From assembly GCA_964469905.1 (NCBI GenBank), contig CAYXZW010000003.1, forward strand, positions 75,308-139,307: a stretch of DNA of 64,000 bases, written 5' to 3'. Shown one piece after another: positions 28,142 through 35,915 of the stretch. A program made the translations under genes and the position numbers. This DNA is from MVRV01 sp964469905 (GTDB taxonomy: Bacteria; Desulfobacterota; Syntrophia; Syntrophales; Smithellaceae). The notes beneath the pieces were generated by a model, which was given only the letters and a program-made list of their open reading frames with translations, had not been told where the DNA came from and did no database searches. The first letter of the stretch is position 1, and each line of letters opens with the position of its first letter.

Positions 28142-28168
28142 TTGACAGCATCATTTTATATTGATAAA
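28142..28168 (+). promoter_or_regulatory. Candidate sigma-70 promoter for the thiM unit
   Basis: A perfect -35 TTGACA at 28142-28147 is followed by the -10-like GATAAA at 28163-28168, a 15-base spacer. This would start transcription just ahead of the TPP riboswitch. The short spacer makes the -10 assignment tentative. Confidence 0.5.
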
Positions 28169-28182
28169 GAGCGTCAACAAAT

Positions 28183-28256
28183 CGGGGTGTCATCTATTCT
28201 TAGGTGTCTGAGATCATACCCGTTGAACCTGATCCAGGTAATGCTGGCGGAGGGAG
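28183..28256 (+). promoter_or_regulatory. TPP riboswitch (THI element) upstream of thiM
   Basis: The conserved THI-box blocks appear in order: GGGGTG (28184-28189), CTGAGATCATACCC (28208-28221), GTTGAACCTGAT (28222-28233), then AGGTAATGCTGGCGGAGGGA (28236-28255). These bind the pyrimidine and diphosphate of TPP. An intrinsic terminator follows within about 25 bases, so the likely mechanism is TPP-induced premature termination. Confidence 0.95.
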
Positions 28257-28277
28257 AAGAAAGAAAAGTATTTATTT

Positions 28278-28315
28278 AACCCTTTCGGCCCGCAAGCTGC
28301 CGGAAGGGTTTTTTT
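28278..28315 (+). terminator. Intrinsic terminator of the first TPP riboswitch
   Basis: AACCCTTTCGGC (28278-28289) pairs with GCCGGAAGGGTT (28299-28310), with one G-U pair, and is followed by a T run to 28315. It sits between the riboswitch and thiM, so it is best read as the expression platform of the switch. Confidence 0.9.
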
Positions 28316-28520
28316 GTTGTGAGACTCAAATTTCAGAAATGCAGTGCGTTGAAATTTGCAAGTCGAACAATCCCGCATAGCGGAGGGAATGAGGCCGGCA
28401 ATTCGTTAGGGAATTGCTTCCAAAGTCCGCCTCAGGGATCATACCCATGGTTTGCCGGCAATAGTGATTGATTGTTTCATTATAATTACATAAAATAAGA
28501 GTTAAGGAGATCAGCAAATT
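28316..28520 (+). other. Structured 205-base leader between the riboswitch terminator and thiM
   Basis: No ORF is convincing here. GAGGC (28391-28395) pairs with GCCTC (28429-28433) around an inner hairpin GCAATTC/GAATTGC (28398-28404, 28411-28417). The decamer GATCATACCC (28437-28446) repeats exactly the core of the upstream riboswitch (28212-28221), and GCCGGCAAT occurs twice (28394, 28454). AAGGAG (28504-28509) is the thiM ribosome site. Confidence 0.45.
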
Positions 28521-29324
28521 ATGAAAATCAACGCAGGGGAAATTTACAAATCGATTGAAGCCATCCGACGTCAAGCGCCGGTGGTTCATAATATTACCAA
28601 TTATGTGGTAATGAATAACACCGCTAATGCGCTGCTGGCTATTGGCGCCTCGCCGGTCATGGCACATGCTCCGGAAGAAGTTGAAGAAATGGTGAACATT
28701 GCATCAGCTCTAGTTATTAATATCGGGACGCTGAGTGAACGCTGGATTTGTTCCATGTTCAAAGCGGTGACACAGGCAAGAAAGAACGGCACTCCGGTTA
28801 TTCTTGACCCTGTTGGTGTCGGGGCGACAAGCTACCGCACAAAAACAGCCCGCGATTTGATTGCCAATAATTCTGCAACGATCATCCGCGGCAACGCCTC
28901 GGAGATCATGGCGCTGTATGATGACAAAACAAAGACGAAAGGTGTGGATAGTGCTGCCTCATCCGATAATGCAATAGCCGCAGCGCAAAAATTAAGTGAA
29001 AAATACAACAGTGTTGTTTGTGTCAGCGGGGAAACGGATTATATTGTCAGAGGCAAAAATATTGTCCGGATCAACAATGGCCATCCAATGATGACCAGAG
29101 TCACCGGCCTGGGTTGCACGGCCTCCGCTATCTGCGGTGCCTTTGCCGCAGTGGAGAAAGATTTTGTTGCCGCGACGGTCAAGGCCATGGCTGTTATGGG
29201 GATTGCCGGAGAAATAGCTGCCGAAAAAGCGGTGGGGCCGGGAAGTATGCAAATGCATTTTCTGGATTATCTTTACCGGTTGTCCGAGGCTGATATAACT
29301 TCGCACCTGAAGATTGAGGAATAG
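28521..29324 (+). CDS. thiM: Hydroxyethylthiazole kinase ThiM
   Basis: Ribokinase-like salvage enzyme phosphorylating 4-methyl-5-(2-hydroxyethyl)thiazole. The 267 residues contain the ThiM hallmarks VHNITNYVVMNNTANALLA (early), APEEVEEM, DPVGVGAT, IIRGNASEI and the anion-hole GLGCTASA with the catalytic Cys. It is the first gene after the TPP riboswitch and is followed 2 bases later by thiE, the next enzyme to use its product. Confidence 0.97.
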   Translation: MKINAGEIYKSIEAIRRQAPVVHNITNYVVMNNTANALLAIGASPVMAHAPEEVEEMVNIASALVINIGTLSERWICSMFKAVTQARKNGTPVILDPVGVGATSYRTKTARDLIANNSATIIRGNASEIMALYDDKTKTKGVDSAASSDNAIAAAQKLSEKYNSVVCVSGETDYIVRGKNIVRINNGHPMMTRVTGLGCTASAICGAFAAVEKDFVAATVKAMAVMGIAGEIAAEKAVGPGSMQMHFLDYLYRLSEADITSHLKIEE

Positions 29325-29326
29325 CA

Positions 29327-29956
29327 ATGCAAGGATTATATCTGGTAACTGACCGCGGTTTGTGCGGACAGAAGTCCCTGGAAGAAGTTGTTCTGCAGGC
29401 GGTAAAGGGCGGTGCATCCTGTGTTCAATTACGGGAAAAAGACATTTCCACGCGCCTGTTTGTAAGTGAGGCGGAGAGAATAAATAAGTTTTTAGAGCAG
29501 TATAAAATTCCGCTGATTATCAATGATCGCGTAGACGTCGCTCTGGCCTGTGGTGCCGCTGGAGTGCACATTGGTCAGGATGACATGCCCTATGCAATTG
29601 CCCGGAAGCTTCTGGGACCAAAAGCTATCATCGGTTTGTCTGTGGAAACGTGGGCTGATGTTGAAGAAAGCCAGAAGCTGGATGTGAATTATATCGGTGT
29701 CAGTCCCGTCTTTGAAACACCGACCAAGACCGATACCAAAGGTGCCTGGGGGCTGGCCGGGCTTAAAAAAATAAAAGCATTCAGCCGTCATCCTCTGGTA
29801 GCAATCGGTGGTCTCAATGAGGGCAATATTCGGGAAACAATTGAGGCTGGCGCCGATAGCGTTGCAGTAGTATCGGCGATCTGTGCCTCCCCTGATCCGG
29901 AAGCGGCCGCGCATAAACTCAGCTGCATAATCGAGGCGGCTTCACTGACGAGGTAA
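29327..29956 (+). CDS. thiE: Thiamin-phosphate synthase ThiE
   Basis: TIM-barrel enzyme joining HMP diphosphate and thiazole phosphate to give thiamin monophosphate. The 209 residues show VQLREKD, INDRVDVALACGAAGVHIGQDD, IGLSVET, the YIGVSPVFETPTK loop and VAIGGLNEGN, all standard ThiE motifs. The stop TAA overlaps by one base with the ATG of the next gene (TAATG, 29954-29958), implying translational coupling to the HAD protein. Confidence 0.97.
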   Translation: MQGLYLVTDRGLCGQKSLEEVVLQAVKGGASCVQLREKDISTRLFVSEAERINKFLEQYKIPLIINDRVDVALACGAAGVHIGQDDMPYAIARKLLGPKAIIGLSVETWADVEESQKLDVNYIGVSPVFETPTKTDTKGAWGLAGLKKIKAFSRHPLVAIGGLNEGNIRETIEAGADSVAVVSAICASPDPEAAAHKLSCIIEAASLTR

Positions 29957-30756
29957 TGCCATTGCCTGATAAGCTCATCATTTTTGATTATTCCGGAACT
30001 CTCAGTCTCGATGCCGCCGCATTTTCCCGTCCGGAAAGTTTAAATCAGCATTTGCAAAACAGCGGCTTGTTTACACTGGGTGTGAATAGCGCAGCACTTT
30101 TCTGGGATATAGTTAATGCAACCTGGTCGGAAGGCAGCACTACCCGGCAGGGATACAAAAGAGTAATGCAGGAGCGCATTGCGGAATTGTTTCCGGAAAA
30201 AGCCATTTTGCTGCAGAGTGAAATCTCACGGGCGACAGGAAATTTTGTAGAAGCCTATTTTGATCATTCCGGGATTGACGAAAATTGGCGATTGATTCTG
30301 CAAAAAATATGGTCAGATAAATCCGTAGACGTGGTAATCGCCACCGACCATTATGCCGAAGCAACAGAAACAATTATAAAAAACATTGGCCATTGGAATA
30401 TCACGGCAATTCCACTTAGCGCTTATGTTCAAAGAAATTTTGTGGTGGCCAATTCTGCTGATCTGGGCAGGCATAAAAACGAAAAACAATTCTGGCAGAG
30501 AGTGAATAATACCTTACGGCAAAATTACAGCAGTGTCTTACTGGTGGATGATTTCGGGCAAAACGAACAAGAAGGTGATGCCTACGGCAACCCGATAAAG
30601 GTAAGCGAACGCAGGCAGACAATGGGGCAGCTGCTGCGGACAGTATTTGAGGCTCATGTTGAAATAATTTCTTTTGCTATCAATGATGAGAAGATAAGCG
30701 GGGCAATCGCCGACACAGCGGCAATAATCGATCAATTTACTTGTGGGGGCAGATAG
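29956..30756 (+). CDS. HAD-superfamily hydrolase-like protein; candidate thiamin-phosphate phosphatase
   Basis: A 266-residue protein I cannot assign to a named family. HAD motifs are readable: motif I IFDYSGTLS (Asp nucleophile near residue 10), motif II VVIATDHYAE, a motif III lysine near GRHKNEKQF, and motif IV VLLVDDFGQNEQEGD. In motif I the usual second Asp (DxD) is Ser, as in some non-canonical HAD enzymes, so mechanism is uncertain. It is coupled by a 1-base overlap to thiE in a TPP-riboswitch unit. Because ThiE makes thiamin phosphate and the neighbouring ThiN needs free thiamin, a role as thiamin-phosphate phosphatase is a reasonable inference. Its 3' end overlaps the converging TPR gene by 25 bases. 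Confidence 0.7.
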   Translation: MPLPDKLIIFDYSGTLSLDAAAFSRPESLNQHLQNSGLFTLGVNSAALFWDIVNATWSEGSTTRQGYKRVMQERIAELFPEKAILLQSEISRATGNFVEAYFDHSGIDENWRLILQKIWSDKSVDVVIATDHYAEATETIIKNIGHWNITAIPLSAYVQRNFVVANSADLGRHKNEKQFWQRVNNTLRQNYSSVLLVDDFGQNEQEGDAYGNPIKVSERRQTMGQLLRTVFEAHVEIISFAINDEKISGAIADTAAIIDQFTCGGR

Positions 30757-31922
30757 GGATTTTCCAGATATTTATTGGCCTCGATCTGAGCAGTTCCTCC
30801 TCCATTTTTAACATCCAGAACTTTGGAATAATACTCCAGGGCTTTTTTTCTGTCTTTGCGGATATCACTGATCATTCCCAGTCGGAGATATGCAAATGCC
30901 CGCACCCGTGCATTGTAAGGAGCGGTGTCTTTCAGTGCCTTCTGCAAAGATTCCTCGGCCTGGGCGTAATTCCCCTGAGTAAAAGAAATTCTTCCCATTA
31001 ATAAATCATGACGCGGGCGAAGTTGGGGGGTAAAAGGAGGAATGCATGTCCGGATATTTTTATCAAGTTCCCGGGCGATGTTAAAGGCATCATCAAACCG
31101 GCCCAGATCGGCAAGAGCATTGGCCAGCGTAAAAGAAAAATTATAGTTATTGGGGAACATATTTTTTAACTCCCGCAGAATCGGCACGGCTCGGGCCGGT
31201 TGTTTTTCAAAATTCAAATAATCGGAAGACAGTTCAGACAATGCCAGTTGTTTGAGGAGATCGCCTTTTTGTGCTGCCAGTTCCACCTCCTGAAGCCCTT
31301 TTTGTTTGTCTCCGGACGTGATTATCAGCGAAGACAGGAAACGGGTCAGTCCGGGAAGATGATCAATATGATAGCGAAATGACCCCATAAGAAGATAGAG
31401 GTCGTAATTTTGCGGGTCACTCTCTTTGGCTTTTTCCAGATATTCCCAGATAGCCGATGCTTCACGGGCCATACTGAAATATTGCTTCTGATGGCTCAGC
31501 CAGTTAAATCTGGCGACTTTAGCCATGGCCATAGCCAGGTAGGCCTTACTGTCTTTGGGGTTTCGCCCAACTCTTTTTTCTCCCCGGGCCAGGGCTTCGT
31601 CAACATAGCGCAGCATCGAATCTTGATGATTTTTCCTGATGGTATCATCAAAAGTCATTTCATAAGCGAATAAGTTAGTCATAGCCATATAGGCATATCC
31701 GGCAGGATTTTCCGGTTCCAACGCTATAGCTTTTTTAAAATAAGCATCAGCATCAGGAAATTCCATGTTAAAAGTTTTTTTAATACCCAGTTTAAGATAA
31801 GCCTGAAATTGGTTGGCCTGGGGCTCGGCCCATGCCGTTTCGGCAATATTGGAGGAAATTAAAAATATTGCACAAAGCGCTAAAACAAAGATTGCCGAAA
31901 ATTGTCTCTTCATAGGTTCCAT
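30732..31922 (-). CDS. Exported tetratricopeptide-repeat protein
   Basis: A 396-residue protein with an N-terminal signal peptide (hydrophobic FVLALCAIFLISS, cleavage near AWA-E), so periplasmic or surface-bound. TPR-like helices recur along it, for instance around AYLKLGIKKTFNMEFPDA, NPAGYAYMAMTNL, NPKDSKAYLAMAMAK and the last repeat GMISDIRKDRKKALEYYSKVL. It resembles the TPR proteins of unknown function common in Desulfobacterota. No partner is evident; its 3' end overlaps the HAD gene from the opposite strand. Confidence 0.78.
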   Translation of the reverse strand: MEPMKRQFSAIFVLALCAIFLISSNIAETAWAEPQANQFQAYLKLGIKKTFNMEFPDADAYFKKAIALEPENPAGYAYMAMTNLFAYEMTFDDTIRKNHQDSMLRYVDEALARGEKRVGRNPKDSKAYLAMAMAKVARFNWLSHQKQYFSMAREASAIWEYLEKAKESDPQNYDLYLLMGSFRYHIDHLPGLTRFLSSLIITSGDKQKGLQEVELAAQKGDLLKQLALSELSSDYLNFEKQPARAVPILRELKNMFPNNYNFSFTLANALADLGRFDDAFNIARELDKNIRTCIPPFTPQLRPRHDLLMGRISFTQGNYAQAEESLQKALKDTAPYNARVRAFAYLRLGMISDIRKDRKKALEYYSKVLDVKNGGGTAQIEANKYLENPYLPPQVN

Positions 31923-32198
31923 CGGGGGAAAGGGAATATTTCTTCCATTAATAATGCTCCATGCAGTACCGGGTTAATTTCCTCATACAGATAAAAGGGA
32001 GATATTCAGTTATCAGAGTTTCTTTAGATATTCAATATCAACAAATTCTCTTTATTTTTTAGGACAGGACATTCTAAGATACACTTTTTAAGTTAAAAAT
32101 CCCCTCCCTGATAGTTTGCTTTACGATCAGCGAAGAAACCTCGGAAATCTGGCGTAAAGTGTGATATAAATTCGACAAATATTTGTAAGGAGGAGAAA

Positions 32199-32693
32199 AT
32201 GGCTCAGATCGAAAGAAAGAAACTCGATAGTAGTGACCTGTTTCCAAAGGTGGAATTCAAACTCACTGATGGCTCTTCTCTTGTGTTGCCGGAAATGACA
32301 GCCGGGCAATGGGCAGTAATGCTTATATATAGAGGGCGCTGGTGACCATTCTGCCATCAGCAGTTGGCTGATTTTCAGGCAAGAATGAATGAATTCGATG
32401 GGAAAAAGATACGGATCATCGGAGCCTCCACAGATAGCCTGGAGGATGCGCAGAAAATGGTAATGCGGCAGAAGCTTTCCTTCTCCATGGCTTATGGTCT
32501 TAATGCCGGAGAATTCGCTCTTCAGACAGGAGCTTTTTTTGATGAAGCGAAAAGCTATATTCATGCAACTGGTTTCATCCTGCGGCCGGATGGCAAGATT
32601 GATGATGCCGTTTACAGCACCGGTCCGATCGGGCGGTTGATAGCTGCGGACACGCTATTGCTCATTGATTATCGTTCGAAGCATCCGGCATGA
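32199..32693 (+). CDS. Peroxiredoxin-like thiol oxidoreductase, candidate selenoprotein (UGA = Sec49)
   Basis: An in-frame reading from ATG 32199, with a perfect ribosome site AAGGAGG (32187-32193), gives 164 residues interrupted once by TGA at 32343-32345. The local sequence is YRGRW-TGA-PFCHQQL. In the AhpC/TSA-redoxin Prx-like family this motif is YRGxWCPFC, so the TGA replaces the redox-active Cys and would give a UxxC motif (Sec49, Cys52). The sequence on both sides is coherent: thioredoxin-fold beta strands before, then IRIIGASTDSLEDA and the conserved HATGFILRPDGKI after. A SECIS-like hairpin follows at the right distance. Usual gene callers would keep only 32364-32693. Likely role: peroxide or disulfide reduction. 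The alternative is a TGC-to-TGA pseudogene. No selA/selB lies in the window. Confidence 0.85.
32352..32381 (+). promoter_or_regulatory. Bacterial SECIS-like hairpin after the in-frame UGA
   Basis: ATCAGC (32356-32361) pairs perfectly with GCTGAT (32367-32372) around the loop AGTTG. A lower stem TGCC/GGCA (32352-32355 with 32378-32381) can extend it across a 5-base bulge. The loop G at 32363 is the second loop base and lies 17 bases beyond the UGA, within the spacing known for bacterial SECIS elements that recruit SelB. Confidence 0.75.
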
Positions 32694-32814
32694 TGATAAA
32701 TCGGCGCTCTGAGTGATTATTATAATGATCACTCAGATGGGCCATCAAGAGATCTGATCCACTTTCGGCGGCTTATGGTGGCGCAGGTTTATTAATTTTT
32801 CGGGAGAGCAAGCC

Positions 32815-33291
32815 ATGATTGTCGATATTATACGTAATTGGAAAATTCATTGGAAATATCCTTTTTGGGAAGCAGTTTTTGCCGAGATCCGACTTTTGAA
32901 TGAACATACGCCGGATATGGAAAAGAAAATTCAAAATGATGATATTATTCTAAAGGTATTCAGTTATGAAACATTTGCCCCCTCCGATGCGCTTGCTGAA
33001 CTGGAATCACATCAGAAATATATCGATATTCATACGACCATTACCGGAAGTGAAAGGATTGACTGGTATCCGACATCCGTGCTTTCAGTAAAAAGCTCTT
33101 ATAGTGAAAGTGAGGATGCCGTATACTACGAAAGAAAAGAACCGCCTTGGGCCGGCATTAATATGTTTCCGGGGATTTTCGCCTATTTTGGTCCGGAAGA
33201 TGCGCACATGCCGCGGATAATGACCGGTGAAAAACCGGAATTGATAAAAAAAGCTGTCTGCAAAATAAATATTGATCTTATTCCATTTTAA
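32815..33291 (+). CDS. YhcH/YjgK/YiaL-family protein
   Basis: A 158-residue cupin-like protein of the DUF386 family; members include EbgC and YhcH, linked to sugar (e.g. sialic acid) handling, with poorly defined activity. The family is recognisable from LESHQKYIDIHTTITGSERIDW and from the C-terminal FAYFGPEDAHMPRIM with putative metal-binding His and Glu residues, ending KKAVCKINID. GGGAGAG precedes the ATG. No sugar catabolic genes are adjacent, so its substrate is open. Confidence 0.88.
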   Translation: MIVDIIRNWKIHWKYPFWEAVFAEIRLLNEHTPDMEKKIQNDDIILKVFSYETFAPSDALAELESHQKYIDIHTTITGSERIDWYPTSVLSVKSSYSESEDAVYYERKEPPWAGINMFPGIFAYFGPEDAHMPRIMTGEKPELIKKAVCKINIDLIPF

Positions 33292-33325
33292 ATCAGAGAA
33301 GATAACGAAGCTATTCGGCTGATTA

Positions 33326-34003
33326 TCATGGCGTAAACTGAATTTCGCCGAAATCATCCGGCAGATGAAAATTTAATTCGCGCAGCGGGGACCAGGAAGC
33401 CCAATGAGGTTGGGACGTCTCATTGCCGCATTTGTAAAAATTAGCCCGCCAGTTTTGTCCGCTTATTTCAGCCAGTGTTCCTGCATGTTTTTCCAGTACG
33501 GCAAAAGGAATGGAAAATCCCAAAAACCAGGTAATCTGCCGGGTAATCTCCGGTTCAATTATCGGAGGTAAATTGGTATAGCGGTTTATCTGCAGATCGT
33601 CCTCCGGCGTCAACTCGATAAATTTCTTTACCCTACCGGCGATACGAGTCGGGTCGGTAATATAGGAGGCGAGCAGCGCTCCGCCACAATTAAATTCAAA
33701 ATTGAAATAACCGCCTGTAGCTTTGGGCTGCACAAAAAATTCCACGCAACTGTCTTTATATACTTCCGACTGGAAGCAGGTCCGGACACAGCGCACATGC
33801 TTGTCTTCTACGTGGAAGATTCCGTAGATTCGGTCTTGGTCATAAAGCAATTTGCACTGCGTCCTTGGACGATGCGCACTGCTTTCGAGGCGATAACAGG
33901 AAACTTCCAGCGCCGGTATATCTCTCCATGCCGCACTGTCCCATAAACTATTTATGCCCGGCGGCTGCTTGGCAATTAAAACTTTATATTTTTGCGCGCC
34001 CAT
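33326..34003 (-). CDS. Carbohydrate-binding family 9-like (DOMON-type) protein
   Basis: A 225-residue protein resembling the CBM9-like domain, a beta sandwich that binds sugars or heme-like ligands. Landmarks are SLWDSAAWRDIPAL near the N-terminus, KLLYDQDRIYGIFHVEDKHVR, DSCVEFFVQP, FNFEFNCGG and the C-terminal WRANFYKCG followed by WASWSPL. No signal peptide is seen, so it seems cytoplasmic, which is unusual for a carbohydrate-binding module. It is transcribed divergently from the second thiamin unit. Confidence 0.75.
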   Translation of the reverse strand: MGAQKYKVLIAKQPPGINSLWDSAAWRDIPALEVSCYRLESSAHRPRTQCKLLYDQDRIYGIFHVEDKHVRCVRTCFQSEVYKDSCVEFFVQPKATGGYFNFEFNCGGALLASYITDPTRIAGRVKKFIELTPEDDLQINRYTNLPPIIEPEITRQITWFLGFSIPFAVLEKHAGTLAEISGQNWRANFYKCGNETSQPHWASWSPLRELNFHLPDDFGEIQFTP

Positions 34004-34180
34004 TCTTGTCTGCTCCGGCAGATAATTCCCTTATCACTATTCCTACGCAAACAGACTAAGGAAATGTAGGTAACAAGTCAAATAGAAACTCGGCAACGCC
34101 TTGAAAAAGCGCTGCTGGAAAAATAACCTTAGAATTAAACAAATTGCTTTTTTGGCAGTATTGTAATAAACATATCGCAC

Positions 34181-34247
34181 AGGGGTGCCGGATACGGCTG
34201 AGATTATACCCTTTGAACCTGACCCGGGTAATGCTGGCGTAGGGATT
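34181..34247 (+). promoter_or_regulatory. TPP riboswitch (THI element) upstream of thiN-thiD-thiC
   Basis: Near-consensus THI box: GGGGTGCC (34182-34189), GGCTGAGATTATACCC (34196-34211), TTTGAACCTGA (34212-34222), then GGGTAATGCTGGCGTAGGGA (34226-34245). An intrinsic terminator lies about 25 bases further on, so TPP should switch off the thiN unit by termination, in parallel with the thiM unit. Confidence 0.96.
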
Positions 34248-34268
34248 GGCAATTGCTGAAAATAATTT

Positions 34269-34308
34269 AAGCCATATCCTTAATGGTCAGAAAGGGAGTG
34301 GCTTTTTT
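34269..34308 (+). terminator. Intrinsic terminator of the second TPP riboswitch
   Basis: AAGCCA (34269-34274) pairs with TGGCTT (34299-34304), with inner pairing CCTT/AAGG, and a T run continues to 34308. A further 119 bases with small inverted repeats, including ACACG/CGTGT, separate it from thiN. The thiN ATG itself has no clear Shine-Dalgarno. Confidence 0.85.
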
Positions 34309-34427
34309 ATTGGGTGAGAGGGAAAAACAGGCACGGGATTGCCGAATACCCTGATAACCTGAAGGTCACAACAGGGCACACGTCAAGTCCGGTAATGATA
34401 AAATTACGTGTTAGTTGATAAATAATC

Positions 34428-35099
34428 ATGACTCAAACAATAATCATAATAAGTAACGGACAAATGGGCGATCCCGGTTATTTTCAGAAGCGACTGGCCT
34501 CAATGGACAGCTTTTTGACGATTTGTTGTGATGGTGGTATTCGTCATTTAGAAAAGTTGAAGGTTCGGCCTGATGTGATTATGGGCGATATGGATTCGGC
34601 GAATACTGACAGGTTGGATGATTATGTAGTTTCGGGTGCAAAATTATTAGAATACCCGCCGGAAAAAGATGCTACCGATACTCAATTGGCCCTGGAGTAT
34701 GCACTGGGATTAAAGCCGGAAGCAATTGAAATATGGGGTGCTCTGGGCGGCAGGATTGATCATGCCCTGGCCAATTTGTTTTTGCTGAAAGGTGCCCAGC
34801 AAGCAGGAATAAAAACCAGGTTAATTGATGAATACTGTGAAATATTCATCGTCGAAAAGCAAATCACTTTTACCGAGGCTGTCGGGCAGACAGTATCCCT
34901 ATTTGCCTTAACTTCCCAGGCAGAAGGTTTGTCGCTGCATGGTTTTAAATATTCGCTGGATAACGAATCTCTGGAAATGATTAATCCGCGTGGCATCAGC
35001 AATGTCATTGTCAGCTCTCCGGCGACAATTAATATTTGTTCCGGCAGCCTTCTGGTCGTCAGATACTGGTTAAAAGATTTTTTTCCGGAGGCGGTTTAA
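34428..35099 (+). CDS. thiN: Thiamin diphosphokinase (ThiN type)
   Basis: Transfers diphosphate from ATP to free thiamin, giving TPP. The 223 residues show CCDGGIRHL, GDMDS with the catalytic Asp pair, PPEKDATDTQLALEYAL and GALGGRIDHALANL, the standard thiamin pyrophosphokinase motifs, followed by the beta-sandwich C-terminal domain with the GISNV motif. It begins the second riboswitch-controlled unit and ends 3 bases before thiD. Most proteobacteria use ThiL on thiamin phosphate instead; a ThiN implies a phosphatase step. Confidence 0.94.
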   Translation: MTQTIIIISNGQMGDPGYFQKRLASMDSFLTICCDGGIRHLEKLKVRPDVIMGDMDSANTDRLDDYVVSGAKLLEYPPEKDATDTQLALEYALGLKPEAIEIWGALGGRIDHALANLFLLKGAQQAGIKTRLIDEYCEIFIVEKQITFTEAVGQTVSLFALTSQAEGLSLHGFKYSLDNESLEMINPRGISNVIVSSPATINICSGSLLVVRYWLKDFFPEAV

Positions 35100-35102
35100 A
35101 AG

Positions 35103-35909
35103 ATGAAACCTGTTAAAGTATTGTGCATTGGCGGATCGGATTCCAGCGGTGGAGCCGGTATTCAGGCTGATTTGAAGGCAGTGAGCGCCTGCGGCTGCTA
35201 TGGTTTGAGTGTGATTACAGCGGTTACAGCGCAAAACACTTTCGGCGTCCAGGATATATTGGAGATCGCTCCGGAATTTGTCGCCAAACAAATGGAAGTT
35301 GTATTGAGTGACATTGGGACGGATGCTGTAAAAACAGGTATGTTGCTGACGGCGGGTATTGTCAGTGCCGTTGCCGGGAAAATCAGGGAATATCATGTCG
35401 AAAAATTGGTTGTCGATCCGGTAATGCTGGCCAAAGGCGGGCGCAATCTTATGCTGGCAGAAGCCAGGCAGGCATTGGTGAAAAAACTGCTTCCTCTGGC
35501 CCTGGTTGTCACTCCCAATATTCCGGAGGCCGAAAAATTAGCCGGGATAGAAATCAAGTCTGTTGCCGCAATGAAGAAAGCAGCTTGTCTCATCCGGAAG
35601 CTTGGTGTGCAAAATGTTCTAATTAAAGGTGGGCATCTGGAGAACAACAAGCAAAAAGAAGTTGTCGATATTCTCTTTGACGGGGAAAGATATCAGGAAT
35701 ATTCTTCACCACGCATTGACTTACGTGAGTCCCATGGTACGGGTTGTACATATGCCTCAGCGCTGGCGGCAAACCTTGCTTTGGGAAAAGATGTTGGGAC
35801 TGCGGCAAGGCTGGCTAAAAAACTGGTTACTTCAGCCATAATCGATTCTGTAAGCTTAGGGGCAGGGCATGGCTCAGTCAATGCTCTGGCCGGAAAATTA
35901 AAAAAGTAA
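35103..35909 (+). CDS. thiD: Hydroxymethylpyrimidine/phosphomethylpyrimidine kinase ThiD
   Basis: Ribokinase-fold kinase making HMP phosphate and then HMP diphosphate for ThiE. The 268 residues include GGSDSSGGAGIQADLKA, VITAVTAQNT, DPVMLAKGG, TPNIPEAEKL, VLIKGGH and the C-terminal anion hole ESHGTGCTYASALAA. The length is standard and there is no ThiE or ThiN fusion. It is followed by a perfect hairpin and then thiC, which supplies its substrate. Confidence 0.96.
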   Translation: MKPVKVLCIGGSDSSGGAGIQADLKAVSACGCYGLSVITAVTAQNTFGVQDILEIAPEFVAKQMEVVLSDIGTDAVKTGMLLTAGIVSAVAGKIREYHVEKLVVDPVMLAKGGRNLMLAEARQALVKKLLPLALVVTPNIPEAEKLAGIEIKSVAAMKKAACLIRKLGVQNVLIKGGHLENNKQKEVVDILFDGERYQEYSSPRIDLRESHGTGCTYASALAANLALGKDVGTAARLAKKLVTSAIIDSVSLGAGHGSVNALAGKLKK

Positions 35910-35915
35910 ACAAAG

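Noticed and set aside
28400..28520. Full second TPP riboswitch before thiM
   Set aside because: Only the GATCATACCC core recurs; the downstream CCTGAT...AATGC...AGGGA blocks are missing, so it cannot be called a riboswitch.
32364..32693. Independent 109-residue protein starting at ATG 32364
   Set aside because: The ATG lacks a ribosome site and lies in the middle of the thioredoxin-like fold. The coding sequence clearly begins at 32199 with AAGGAGG and reads through the TGA.
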